Shown: positions 1 to 5,221 of the stretch, one piece after another | Layout of the letters: every line of letters starts with the position of its first letter | How positions within the stretch are numbered: position 1 is the first letter of the stretch | Assembly: GCA_015492755.1 (NCBI GenBank) | Contig: WGEM01000111.1 | Span: 1-5,221, forward strand | Direction: 5' to 3' | DNA length: 5,221 nucleotides | Origin: Gemmatimonadota bacterium | GTDB taxonomy: Bacteria; Gemmatimonadota; Gemmatimonadetes; Longimicrobiales; Gaopeijiaceae | Program-made: the position numbers and the translations under genes | Notes under the pieces: generated by a model | Databases searched by the model: none | Seen by the model: only the letters and a program-made list of their open reading frames with translations | Told to the model about the DNA's origin: nothing

Positions 1-1225
1 AGCAGGCGGAGCGGACGAGATCCTCCATCTCGCCGCGGCGTTCCGCACCCGAACTCTTGAGGTGGCGGTCGAGCACGACGGGTGTGACGCTTCCCCACGC
101 GGCGGCTTCCCGCACGTAGCGCCGGGGGTCGAGTGAGCGCGCGCCGCTCCGGGCCGGTGTCAGATGCCAGGGAGCGCGCATGTCCGGGACCCGGAGCGCG
201 ATGACTCCCTGGGCGGCGTCTCCGGTGTTGCTCAGCGCGGCGACGGCTCGGAGAAAGGTCTGGCGCAGTTCGAATGCGTGCGGACCGGGTTCCCGCCACT
301 TGGCGGCCACCGCGCTGGGTGGGAGGACCGCCAGTCCCATGAGCCGTCCGTCGGCATGCTCCCAACCCACGTTCGCGAGCGGGAGGATGGCCAGGTGGGT
401 CTCCCTTGCCGGGGTGCCGTCTTCGTCGAGCCCTGTCACCCACGGAGGCGGGGGCGCGTCGTTGGCCCGGAGCCATGCGTCCGCCAACGCCGCTCGGAAC
501 GCGTCTGCGACGCGGGCGGCTGCCCGGAGGTCGGGGCGCATTCCTCCTGCATGCTCCAAGACCAGCCAGTCGTGCGGCTCCGGCGAGAAGGGAGGCGGCT
601 CCCGCTCCGGCACCGGGGCCTGGCCCGCACGGCTCGAGGGGCGGGGTCTGGCGCCCACCGCTCCCTCGAGGTGGCGGCGGTAGAGGATCTCCAGCTCCGC
701 CAGACGGCCCTCATACGGGACGTGCCGGGCTCCGCGCGTCTCCAGCTCCGGAGGGGCGTCGGTTCTGAAGTGCATCCGCACGAGGCTGGAGGAGTGCCCC
801 ACGTAGCTCGTGCGGTGGGCCAGCCGGATGAGCGCCTCCAGGTGCTCCCCGGGCTCCGCGTCGGACCAGACCAGAGCGAGGTGTACCGGCTCGTCGGCGT
901 CCAACGCCACGGCCGGGAAGGTCCTCGCTTGCCGTTTACGTTCTGCGGGGAGCACCTCCAGCTTCTTGGGATCGTTCGGAGGGACGTAGACGGTGACGGT
1001 GTCACGGGGCCACGCTTGCGGGGTGACACCCAGCACGGGAGGCTCCTGCGACTCCAGCCACTCCAGCGCGGCGCGCTCCTGCGCGTCCTCTCCGCCGGCG
1101 CCCCAGCTCGCTACCAGTGCTGAGAAGATCCGGTCGGGCTGGGGAGGCCAGTCCGGTGCGCGCTCCGCCGGATTGCGGGCGAGGCGCGCCGTGCCGGACG
1201 GCCATGAAATCTCGAGTGCCAGCAT
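1..1225 (-). CDS. csb2: Csb2, type I-G (I-U) Cas5-Cas6 fusion protein, 3' end cut by the window edge
   Basis: The reading frame is open from an ATG at 1225 to the left edge: 408 codons with no stop, so the C-terminus is missing. The protein resembles the Csb2/GSU0054 family, in which a Cas5-like RAMP half caps the crRNA 5' handle and a Cas6-like half cuts the pre-crRNA. Visible family-like segments are PDRIFSALVASWG (residues 30-42), RAALEWLE (51-58), RTFPAV (101-106), YVGHSSSLV (141-149), VGWEHADGRLMGLAV (286-300) and WGSVTPVVLDRHLK (377-390). A Pro/Arg-rich stretch (about 192-225) probably links the two halves. H277, H290 and H388 lie in the Cas6-like half, but the catalytic residue cannot be assigned. 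The start lies 3 bp after the csb1 stop and has only a weak GAGG about 11 bases upstream, which suggests translation coupled to csb1. Members of this family are usually somewhat longer, so I infer that several tens of residues are missing. Family assignment is from recalled motifs, not a search. Confidence 0.88.
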   Translation of the reverse strand, partial: MLALEISWPSGTARLARNPAERAPDWPPQPDRIFSALVASWGAGGEDAQERAALEWLESQEPPVLGVTPQAWPRDTVTVYVPPNDPKKLEVLPAERKRQARTFPAVALDADEPVHLALVWSDAEPGEHLEALIRLAHRTSYVGHSSSLVRMHFRTDAPPELETRGARHVPYEGRLAELEILYRRHLEGAVGARPRPSSRAGQAPVPEREPPPFSPEPHDWLVLEHAGGMRPDLRAAARVADAFRAALADAWLRANDAPPPPWVTGLDEDGTPARETHLAILPLANVGWEHADGRLMGLAVLPPSAVAAKWREPGPHAFELRQTFLRAVAALSNTGDAAQGVIALRVPDMRAPWHLTPARSGARSLDPRRYVREAAAWGSVTPVVLDRHLKSSGAERRGEMEDLVRSAC

Positions 1226-1228
1226 GGT

Positions 1229-2440
1229 CTACGCGTCCTCGCCGCCCTCGTCGGAGAGCGCCTTCTCCTGCGCCAGACGAACCAACTTCACGAGCTTGTC
1301 CTGCGGCTCGAGGATCACAGGCTCAGGGTTGAGGTCGAACCCTGCCGACACCGCCTCGTCGAATGCCGCTTCGCAGAGCGCTGCCGCCTCGTCGGGGTCC
1401 AGCGTGATCTCGCGCACCGAGCCGTCGAACGAGACGATCTCGAGGGGCGCCAGGCCGTCGCATACCAGGTCGCAACGGGAACGGAGCGCCATGCCCTGCC
1501 GGTTGGACTCCGTCGCCGCCACGAGGGCCAGCGCGGCGAGGTAGCTCCGAGCCGCGAGATTCTTCCGCTCGTCGGACCCGAACCGGAGCCGGCGGAGACC
1601 GGCGAGGGTGAGTACCGTCGTCTGGAGGGCGTAGCCGCAGGTGACGCCCAGAGGGTCGATGCTGGGGGTGATGTTGCCGTGATTGATCTCCGAGGGGCGC
1701 ACCTTCTTCGCCTTGCCTTCGAGTTCGTCCTTGTCGAGGGCCCACTCGCCGTCGGCGGTCTTGAAGACTTCGATGGAGCGGGGGATCCCCAGCGGGTCGA
1801 TGCGGCTGCCGGTGCGGCGTCCGGCGGTCCGGAGGGTGATCTCGCCGGTGTTTCGGTTCACAAGCTCGTCTGCGGGGACATTCACGCCGATGATCTCCGA
1901 TGTGATGGCCCGTGCGAACTTGGCGCCCAGCCCTCCGCCCTCTCCCGTCGAGTTCCATGCGCCGAAGACGAGCGCCGAAGGAGCGGCTTCGAAGATGGCC
2001 GACGCATCTTCCGGGGTGGCGAGCTTGAGTCGCTTGCCGAGCTCGCTGTTGCGGAAGGGAACGCCGTCGAGCTGACTGTCACGCAGGATGGCGTCGAAGA
2101 TGCGGTGGGGGGCGTCCAGGACGCTGATGCGGCCCACCGCATCGAGTCCGGCCGCGGCGAAGTCCACCACCAGTCGCGGGAGGCGGATGCGCTCCGCCTC
2201 TGCGGCCGCCAGGAGCGCCTCCTCCATCCGGTTGGCCTGGCTCTGCACGCTGTCGATGAGCACGCAAATCTGCTCCTCGTCTCCCACCCGCCGCCGCTCG
2301 AAAACGTGCACGGGGCCTCGGTCCCCCGGGTAGGTAGGCGGAAAGATCTTGTCGCCCTGCCCGCCGGCCGGCTGAAGACGCTGCCTGCGCCGGATGGCTG
2401 CGTGGCTCGTGAGGGTATCCTGAAGCGTCGTGTAATCCAT
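1229..2440 (-). CDS. csb1: Csb1, type I-G (I-U) Cas7 backbone subunit
   Basis: This 403-aa protein belongs to the Csb1/GSU0053 family, the Cas7-type RAMP protein that is expected to polymerise along the crRNA in the cytoplasmic type I-G effector complex. Family-like segments run through its length: LQPAGGQGDKIFPPTY (residues 22-37), LIDSVQSQANRMEE (61-74), LDAPHRIFDAILRDS (108-122), ALVFGAWNSTG (156-166), GGLGAKFARAITSEIIG (169-185), and two IDPLG segments (214-218 and 271-275). The ATG at 2440 was chosen because it has an AGGAGGT Shine-Dalgarno site just upstream and because LQPAGG then falls near the N-terminus, as expected for the family. The frame stays open for another 105 codons upstream, but that extension is proline/arginine-rich, looks non-coding and has no comparable support. 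The gene ends in TAG 3 bp before csb2, so the two are very likely one operon. It is divergent from the cas4-cas1 arm. Confidence 0.93.
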   Translation of the reverse strand: MDYTTLQDTLTSHAAIRRRQRLQPAGGQGDKIFPPTYPGDRGPVHVFERRRVGDEEQICVLIDSVQSQANRMEEALLAAAEAERIRLPRLVVDFAAAGLDAVGRISVLDAPHRIFDAILRDSQLDGVPFRNSELGKRLKLATPEDASAIFEAAPSALVFGAWNSTGEGGGLGAKFARAITSEIIGVNVPADELVNRNTGEITLRTAGRRTGSRIDPLGIPRSIEVFKTADGEWALDKDELEGKAKKVRPSEINHGNITPSIDPLGVTCGYALQTTVLTLAGLRRLRFGSDERKNLAARSYLAALALVAATESNRQGMALRSRCDLVCDGLAPLEIVSFDGSVREITLDPDEAAALCEAAFDEAVSAGFDLNPEPVILEPQDKLVKLVRLAQEKALSDEGGEDA

Positions 2441-2444
2441 GGAG

Positions 2445-2451
2445 ACCTCCT
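2445..2451 (-). promoter_or_regulatory. Ribosome binding site of csb1
   Basis: On the minus strand AGGAGGT ends 4 bases before the ATG at 2440, leaving 5 bases between the GGAGG core and the start. This strong site decides the csb1 start against the longer open frame upstream. Confidence 0.85.
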
Positions 2452-2494
2452 GACCTGAGAGGATCGGTGTGGTGGGTGCCGTGCGGGTCGCCTC

Positions 2495-2528
2495 GAGGGG
2501 CTCTCGACGTGGTCGAGCGTCGCCCCTC
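2495..2528 (-). other. Hairpin in the presumed csb1 5' untranslated region
   Basis: GAGGGGC (2495-2501) pairs with GCCCCTC (2522-2528), and inside it CTCGAC (2503-2508) pairs with GTCGAG (2512-2517) around a 3-base loop. That makes 13 base pairs with an asymmetric 1-by-4 internal loop. It begins 55 bp upstream of the csb1 start codon. If csb1 is transcribed from the motif near 2670, this structure is in its 5' UTR. There is no following T-run on the minus strand, so it is not a standard intrinsic terminator. Its function is unknown. Confidence 0.5.
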
Positions 2529-2587
2529 AGGCACTGGTCCCGGCTCGGGCGGAACTGTGGGGCGGCGGAGCAGCTCAGGGAGGGAGG

Positions 2588-2601
2588 GGGAGGTGCCTCC
2601 C
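2588..2601. repeat. Short perfect inverted repeat GGGAGG-TG-CCTCCC
   Basis: GGGAGG (2588-2593) and CCTCCC (2596-2601) form a perfect palindrome with a 2-base centre, equivalent to a 5-bp stem with a 4-base loop as RNA. It lies between the left copy of the paired motif and the larger hairpin. It could be an operator or a second small hairpin in the csb1 leader RNA. In such GC-rich DNA it may also be chance. Confidence 0.3.
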
Positions 2602-2659
2602 AGGGCTCCGAAGGCGGTGTCGCATTGAACGCACTCCTGCTGTTCGTGTCATCCTCCCG

Positions 2660-2686
2660 ACAGTAAGGCGGGGGTGTGACAACGAG
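2660..2686 (-). promoter_or_regulatory. Left copy of the paired motif; candidate csb1-csb2 promoter or operator
   Basis: Read on the minus strand this is CTCGTTGTCACACCCC (2686-2671) followed by TACTGT at 2665-2660. Apart from one base, the first 16 bases match the right copy at 2782-2797, and the TAC-containing hexamer lies at the same distance, 11 bases after TTGTCA. TTGTCA resembles a -35 element, but the spacing to the hexamer is too short for ordinary sigma-70. It may be an alternative sigma-factor promoter or a regulator site. Transcription from here would give csb1 a 5' UTR of about 200 bases. Confidence 0.45.
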
Positions 2687-2781
2687 GGAATCCAGCAGGG
2701 GGGCTGCCGGCGGAGGCCGGATCGCCAACGGAAGTCGCGGGTGCCCGGCTGTCAAGGGGGGTGCAACCCCGCTCCTCGCCG

Positions 2782-2808
2782 CTCGGTGTCACACCCCGCT
2801 CGTACCAT
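2782..2808 (+). promoter_or_regulatory. Right copy of the paired motif; candidate cas4-cas1-cas2 promoter or operator
   Basis: CTCGGTGTCACACCCC (2782-2797) is followed by TACCAT (2803-2808), about 66 bp before the cas4-cas1 start. It is the outward-facing partner of the left copy (15 of 16 bases plus the conserved TAC and hexamer spacing). GGTGTCACACC inside it is itself an 11-base palindrome with a central C, a shape that would suit a dimeric regulator. A looser -10-like TAGGAA follows at 2808-2813, 16 bases after GTGTCA. Whether the element is a promoter, an operator or both cannot be told from one sequence. Confidence 0.45.
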
Positions 2809-2857
2809 AGGAATACACACCCGCGTTCATGCCCCGCCCCGCAGAGCCTGCAGTCCG

Positions 2858-2867
2858 AAGGAGGTGA
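2858..2867 (+). promoter_or_regulatory. Ribosome binding site of cas4-cas1
   Basis: AAGGAGGTGA is a full-length match to the anti-Shine-Dalgarno consensus. Its GGAGG core ends 10 bases before the ATG at 2875, slightly long spacing. It fixes that ATG as the start rather than the in-frame GTG at 2761, whose intervening 38 codons are not Cas4-like. Confidence 0.9.
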
Positions 2868-2874
2868 GGTCCAT

Positions 2875-4602
2875 ATGAGTGACGGCTCCGCGGATTCCGA
2901 TCTCCTGCCGCTCCGTATGGTGGTGGAGTTCGTCTACTGCCCCCGACTCTTCCACCTCATGCACGTGGAGGGCCGGTGGGCGGACAACACCTACACGCTC
3001 GAAGGCACGGAGGCCCACCGGAGGCTGGATCGCGCTCCTGGAGCGCTGCCGCCGCCCCCGCCGCAGAGTGATGAACCGGAAGGGGGCGAGAAGGACCGTA
3101 CTGAGGAGGACGAGCGCCCGCAGGTCGTACGGTCCGTTGCCCTCGACTCCGTACGCCTGGGGATCTCCGCCCGACTCGACCTGATGAGTCTCGAAGGTGA
3201 TCGGGCCGTGCCGGTGGAAACCAAACGGGGTCGGGTTCCCTCCAATCCGGAGCGAAGCTGGGAGCCGGAGCGGGTGCAGCTCATGGCTCAGGGCCTTCTC
3301 CTGCGTGAGCAGGGATACACGTGCGATCATGGCGTGATCTACTACGCCGGTTCTCGCAGGAGGGTGGAGATCCCCTTCACGCCGGAGTTGGAAGCCCGGA
3401 CACTCCGCTACATCGAAGCGGCACGAGGAGCTTCGCGTCGTAGGACGCTGCCCGACCCGCTGGAAGACAGTCCCAAGTGCATCGGTTGTTCGCTGGCAGG
3501 CATCTGTCTGCCGGACGAGACCCTGGCGCTGCGCATCGCGCCGCCGGACCCGCCGGAGCACGGGTTCGAGGCGGTGCGCAGGCTCTACCCCGCCCGGGAC
3601 GACGCCGTACCCCTGTATGTCCAGGAACAGGGCAGCCGTGTGGGAAAGTCCGGCGGAACGCTCGTGGTGCGGAAGGGAGACGAGAAGCTGGGCGAAGCCA
3701 AGATCAAGGACGTGAGCCAGCTCGTGCTCTGCGGGAGGGTGAGCATCTCACCGCAGGCGATGCACGTCCTGTGCGAGGCGTCGGTCCCCATCGTTCTTCT
3801 TTCCCGGGGCCACTGGTTCTACGGCCTCGTGCGGGGCATGGGGCTCCGGAATGCATATGACCGCGCCGCTCAGTTCGAGACGGCCAGGCAACCCGAGAAG
3901 TGCCTGGAGTTCGCCCGTGCCGTCGTACTGGCGAAGGGAACGAATCAAAGGCGACTCCTGGTACGACACCTTCCCGACCGGGGGCGACCGACGACCACCG
4001 AGATCTCGACGCTCCTGAAGAAGGTGCCGCATGCTACCGACCTGGACGAGCTACTCGGCCTCGAAGGTGCGATTGCGTCGAAGTACTTCGGCCGCTTTGC
4101 GGAACTCCTCAAGGACGGTGGAATGGTTGGGGAGTGGGGCTTTGACCGTCGGAACCGCAGGCCTCCCACCGACCCCGTCAACGCGATGCTATCCTTTGGG
4201 TATGCCCTGCTGGTGAAGGAATGCACTGTGGCACTTCTTTCCGAGGGACTCGATCCGTGGTGGGGTCTCTATCATCAGCCTCGGCACGGTCGGCCGGCGC
4301 TGGCCCTCGACCTCATGGAGGAGTTTCGACCCCTCATCGTGGATAGTGCCGTTCTTTCGGCGGTGAACAATCAGATGGTGAGCCCGAAGGACTTCATCCG
4401 CAGTGGAGAAGCCTGTCTGATGGAGGCGAAGGCGCGGAAAGCGTTCATTCGGGCCTATGAGATCCGCATGGACCAGCTTCTGACACATCCGCTGTTCGGA
4501 TATCGGTGCTCATGGCGCTCCATCATCCGCGTACAGGCTCGGTTGCTGGCTCGCTGGCTCAGAGGCGACGTACCCGCGTATCGCGGAGTCACCACCCGCT
4601 GA
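2875..4602 (+). CDS. cas4-cas1: Cas4-Cas1 fusion, CRISPR adaptation nuclease-integrase
   Basis: This 575-aa protein joins an N-terminal Cas4 domain (about 1-220) to a C-terminal Cas1 (about 245-570), an arrangement typical of type I-G. Cas4 is a RecB-like nuclease that selects PAM-bearing prespacers and sets their orientation. Its cues are Cys22 in YCPRLFHL, the C-terminal cluster Cys202, Cys205 and Cys211 (together a 4Fe-4S set), His48 in EGTEAHRR, Asp102 in ARLDL, and Glu115-x-Lys117 in VETKRG. Cas1 is the metal-dependent integrase. Its ligands appear as Glu397 in LLGLEGAIASKYF, His467 in LYHQPRHGRPAL, and Asp479/Glu482 in LDLMEEFRP. All key residues of both halves appear present, so both activities should be intact. 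A Pro-run plus acidic, low-complexity stretch (about 54-83) interrupts the Cas4 domain and is probably a surface loop. The gene is followed 10 bp later by cas2, with which it should form the Cas4/1-Cas2 complex. Confidence 0.96.
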   Translation: MSDGSADSDLLPLRMVVEFVYCPRLFHLMHVEGRWADNTYTLEGTEAHRRLDRAPGALPPPPPQSDEPEGGEKDRTEEDERPQVVRSVALDSVRLGISARLDLMSLEGDRAVPVETKRGRVPSNPERSWEPERVQLMAQGLLLREQGYTCDHGVIYYAGSRRRVEIPFTPELEARTLRYIEAARGASRRRTLPDPLEDSPKCIGCSLAGICLPDETLALRIAPPDPPEHGFEAVRRLYPARDDAVPLYVQEQGSRVGKSGGTLVVRKGDEKLGEAKIKDVSQLVLCGRVSISPQAMHVLCEASVPIVLLSRGHWFYGLVRGMGLRNAYDRAAQFETARQPEKCLEFARAVVLAKGTNQRRLLVRHLPDRGRPTTTEISTLLKKVPHATDLDELLGLEGAIASKYFGRFAELLKDGGMVGEWGFDRRNRRPPTDPVNAMLSFGYALLVKECTVALLSEGLDPWWGLYHQPRHGRPALALDLMEEFRPLIVDSAVLSAVNNQMVSPKDFIRSGEACLMEAKARKAFIRAYEIRMDQLLTHPLFGYRCSWRSIIRVQARLLARWLRGDVPAYRGVTTR

Positions 4603-4612
4603 AGGGAACTCG

Positions 4613-4900
4613 ATGGCACGCCGCTACGTGGTATCGTACGATATCTCCGACGACAAGCGCCGGCAGAAGGTCTTCAAGGCGCTCCACGGCTTCGGGGATC
4701 ACGTTCAGTATTCGGTGTTCATGTGCGAACTCTCCGATACGGACCTGGTGCGGATGCGCACGCTCCTGAGACAACTCATCCACGAGCGTGAGGATCAGGT
4801 GCTCATAGCCGATCTCGGGCACGCCGACGCTCCGGTATCCTCGCGCGTCAGAGTCCTCGGTCGGGCACTGCTGCCCCCCAGCAGGACGGTGGTGATATGA
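4613..4900 (+). CDS. cas2: Cas2, CRISPR adaptation subunit
   Basis: This is a 95-aa protein of normal Cas2 length. The N-terminal beta strand ends in the hallmark VVSYDISDDKRRQKV, with the conserved Asp10 followed by a basic helix. VQYSVFMCEL (about 32-41) matches the second strand of the ferredoxin-like fold. Cas2 dimers bridge two Cas1 dimers and measure the spacer during integration; nuclease activity is not needed for that role. The ATG at 4613 has GAAGGG (4601-4606) upstream, overlapping the cas4-cas1 stop codon, so the genes are probably co-transcribed and translationally linked. The gene is the last before the leader and array, on the same strand. Confidence 0.96.
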   Translation: MARRYVVSYDISDDKRRQKVFKALHGFGDHVQYSVFMCELSDTDLVRMRTLLRQLIHEREDQVLIADLGHADAPVSSRVRVLGRALLPPSRTVVI

Positions 4901-5081
4901 CCCGTCACGCTCTCGAGGGGTCTGGTGGTGCCGAATCTGCGGGCATTGCTCGAAGCCCAAGGGAGATTCTAACTTGCGGCACGGCGTACCCCACATCTGG
5001 GCTCGCGGCGGACCCCTCGTGCGGGGGGCACTCGAAATCGCCCGCGCAATGTTGTGTTACCAAGCGGGTTACGACGCGGGC
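4901..5081 (+). promoter_or_regulatory. CRISPR leader
   Basis: These 181 bp separate the cas2 stop from the first repeat and hold no convincing gene. Array orientation is judged from the repeat 3' end ATTGAAGC, the usual crRNA 5' handle end, which places the leader on this side. A weak sigma-70-like promoter candidate is TTGCTC at 4946-4951 with TAACTT at 4970-4975 (18-base spacer), set in the only locally AT-richer patch. Small inverted repeats occur at 4990-5001 (CCCA/TGGG) and 5013-5026 (CCCC/GGGG). The last 24 bp is a tandem 12-bp duplication. No intrinsic terminator after cas2 is evident, so readthrough from cas2 into the array is possible. Confidence 0.7.
5057..5080 (+). repeat. Tandem 12-bp duplication at the leader-repeat junction
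   Basis: TTACCAAGCGGG (5057-5068) is followed directly by TTACGACGCGGG (5069-5080); 10 of 12 bases agree. The pair ends one base before the first CRISPR repeat. Leader-end sequences in other type I systems direct Cas1-Cas2 to the first repeat, so this is a candidate recognition element. That role is inferred from position only. Confidence 0.55.
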
Positions 5082-5221
5082 TGTCCTTCCCGGCCTCAGG
5101 GTCGGGCCTCATTGAAGCAGCATCTGATACGCCAGCTCGCTCTTGCGCCCCGCCTTGTCCTTCCCGGCCTCAGGGTCGGGCCTCATTGAAGCGAAGCGAT
5201 GGTCTTAGACCGGGGTGGGTC
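5082..5221 (+). CRISPR. Leader-proximal end of a type I-G CRISPR array (2 repeats, 1 full and 1 partial spacer)
   Basis: Two identical 37-bp copies lie at 5082-5118 and 5156-5192, giving a 74-bp period. The true unit may be 36 bp, from GTCCTTCC to ATTGAAGC, with the leading T shared by chance. The first spacer is 5119-5155 (37 bp, or 38 with the shorter repeat). A second spacer starts at 5193 and is cut by the window edge after 29 bases. Each repeat has a 7-bp hairpin, CCCGGCC-TCAG-GGTCGGG (5089-5106 in copy 1, one G-U pair), followed by CCTCATTGAAGC. This fits cleavage by the Cas6-like half of Csb2, leaving a handle ending ATTGAAGC. The repeats show no decay, as expected at an active leader end. 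The array length beyond the window is unknown. Confidence 0.93.

Larger units (their letters stand above)
2441..2874. other. Divergent intergenic control region between csb1 and cas4-cas1
   Basis: These 434 bp separate the two divergent cas arms. I see no convincing gene on either strand: the open frames here are upstream extensions of csb1 and cas4-cas1 or shadows. The region holds both ribosome binding sites, an outward-facing pair of 16-bp motifs (2671-2686 and 2782-2797), and two inverted repeats (2495-2528 and 2588-2601). It is long for a simple divergent promoter region, and its organisation suggests regulated expression of both arms. No tRNA, transposon end or complete CRISPR repeat was seen in it. 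Confidence 0.8.

Noticed and set aside
164..1123. Long plus-strand open frames opposite csb2 (164-1123, 993-1544)
   Set aside because: They lie antisense to csb2 and csb1, whose minus-strand frames carry family motifs. Their Arg/Gly-rich products are typical shadow translations in GC-rich DNA.
1679..2458. 259-codon plus-strand open frame opposite csb1
   Set aside because: It mirrors the csb1 codons exactly antisense, and its product has no recognisable domain. csb1 has clear motifs and a strong start.
2441..2755. Open frame extending csb1 by 105 codons upstream of 2440
   Set aside because: It is Pro/Arg-rich and unlike the Csb1 N-terminus, crosses both inverted repeats and the left motif, and the ATG at 2440 has a strong Shine-Dalgarno site. 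Long open frames are common by chance at this GC content.
2671..2797. CRP-type site suggested by TGTGA at 2675-2679 and TCACA at 2789-2793
   Set aside because: The half-sites are over 100 bp apart and are better explained as parts of the two outward-facing motif copies.
2761..2874. GTG start 38 codons upstream of the chosen cas4-cas1 start
   Set aside because: There is no ribosome binding site to match the AAGGAGGTGA before 2875, and the extra residues are not Cas4-like.
4904..4913. Possible third copy of the GTCACACCCC motif at the start of the leader (GTCACGCTC)
   Set aside because: Only 7 of 9 bases match and neither the CTCG part nor the TAC hexamer is present at the right distance.
5011..5040. 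Possible degenerate CRISPR repeat in the leader (CCCC/GGGG stem then CTCGAAATCGC)
   Set aside because: Its position fits the 74-bp period only loosely, and base identity to the repeat is low beyond the GC-rich stem.
4897..5189. Small plus-strand open frames in the leader and array
   Set aside because: They overlap the leader and CRISPR repeats; the duplicated VLPGLRVGPH peptide is only the translated repeat.

Overview
The window is GC-rich DNA (roughly two thirds G+C) from a bacterium. It holds part of a type I-G (formerly I-U) CRISPR-Cas locus and the leader end of its array. The taxon cannot be named from the sequence. The GC content and strong Shine-Dalgarno sites fit many environmental GC-rich lineages, such as Gemmatimonadota, Myxococcota and Actinomycetota.

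The locus is split into two divergent arms. The left arm reads leftward: csb1 (Cas7 backbone, 403 aa) is followed after 3 bp by csb2 (fused Cas5-Cas6), which runs off the left edge after 408 codons. The subtype's large subunit (Csx17/Cas8u2) and Cas3 are not in the window. They would be expected beyond the left edge. The right arm reads rightward: a cas4-cas1 fusion (575 aa) is followed after 10 bp by cas2 (95 aa), a leader of about 180 bp, and a CRISPR array with two identical repeats visible before the window ends. The left arm therefore supplies crRNA processing and part of the interference complex, and the right arm supplies spacer capture and integration.

The two arms are separated by a 434-bp gene-free region (2441-2874). 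It carries a 16-bp motif in two outward-facing copies (15/16 identical), each with a TAC-containing hexamer at the same distance downstream. This is best read as a pair of matched divergent promoters or operators that would co-regulate adaptation and interference. Between the left copy and csb1 lie two inverted repeats that could fold in a long csb1 5' untranslated region. At the far right, the last 24 bp of the leader is a tandem 12-bp duplication abutting the first repeat, a candidate integration-anchoring element.

The gene families are known. The points most worth following are in the non-coding DNA: the paired motif, the structured csb1 leader and the leader-end duplication.
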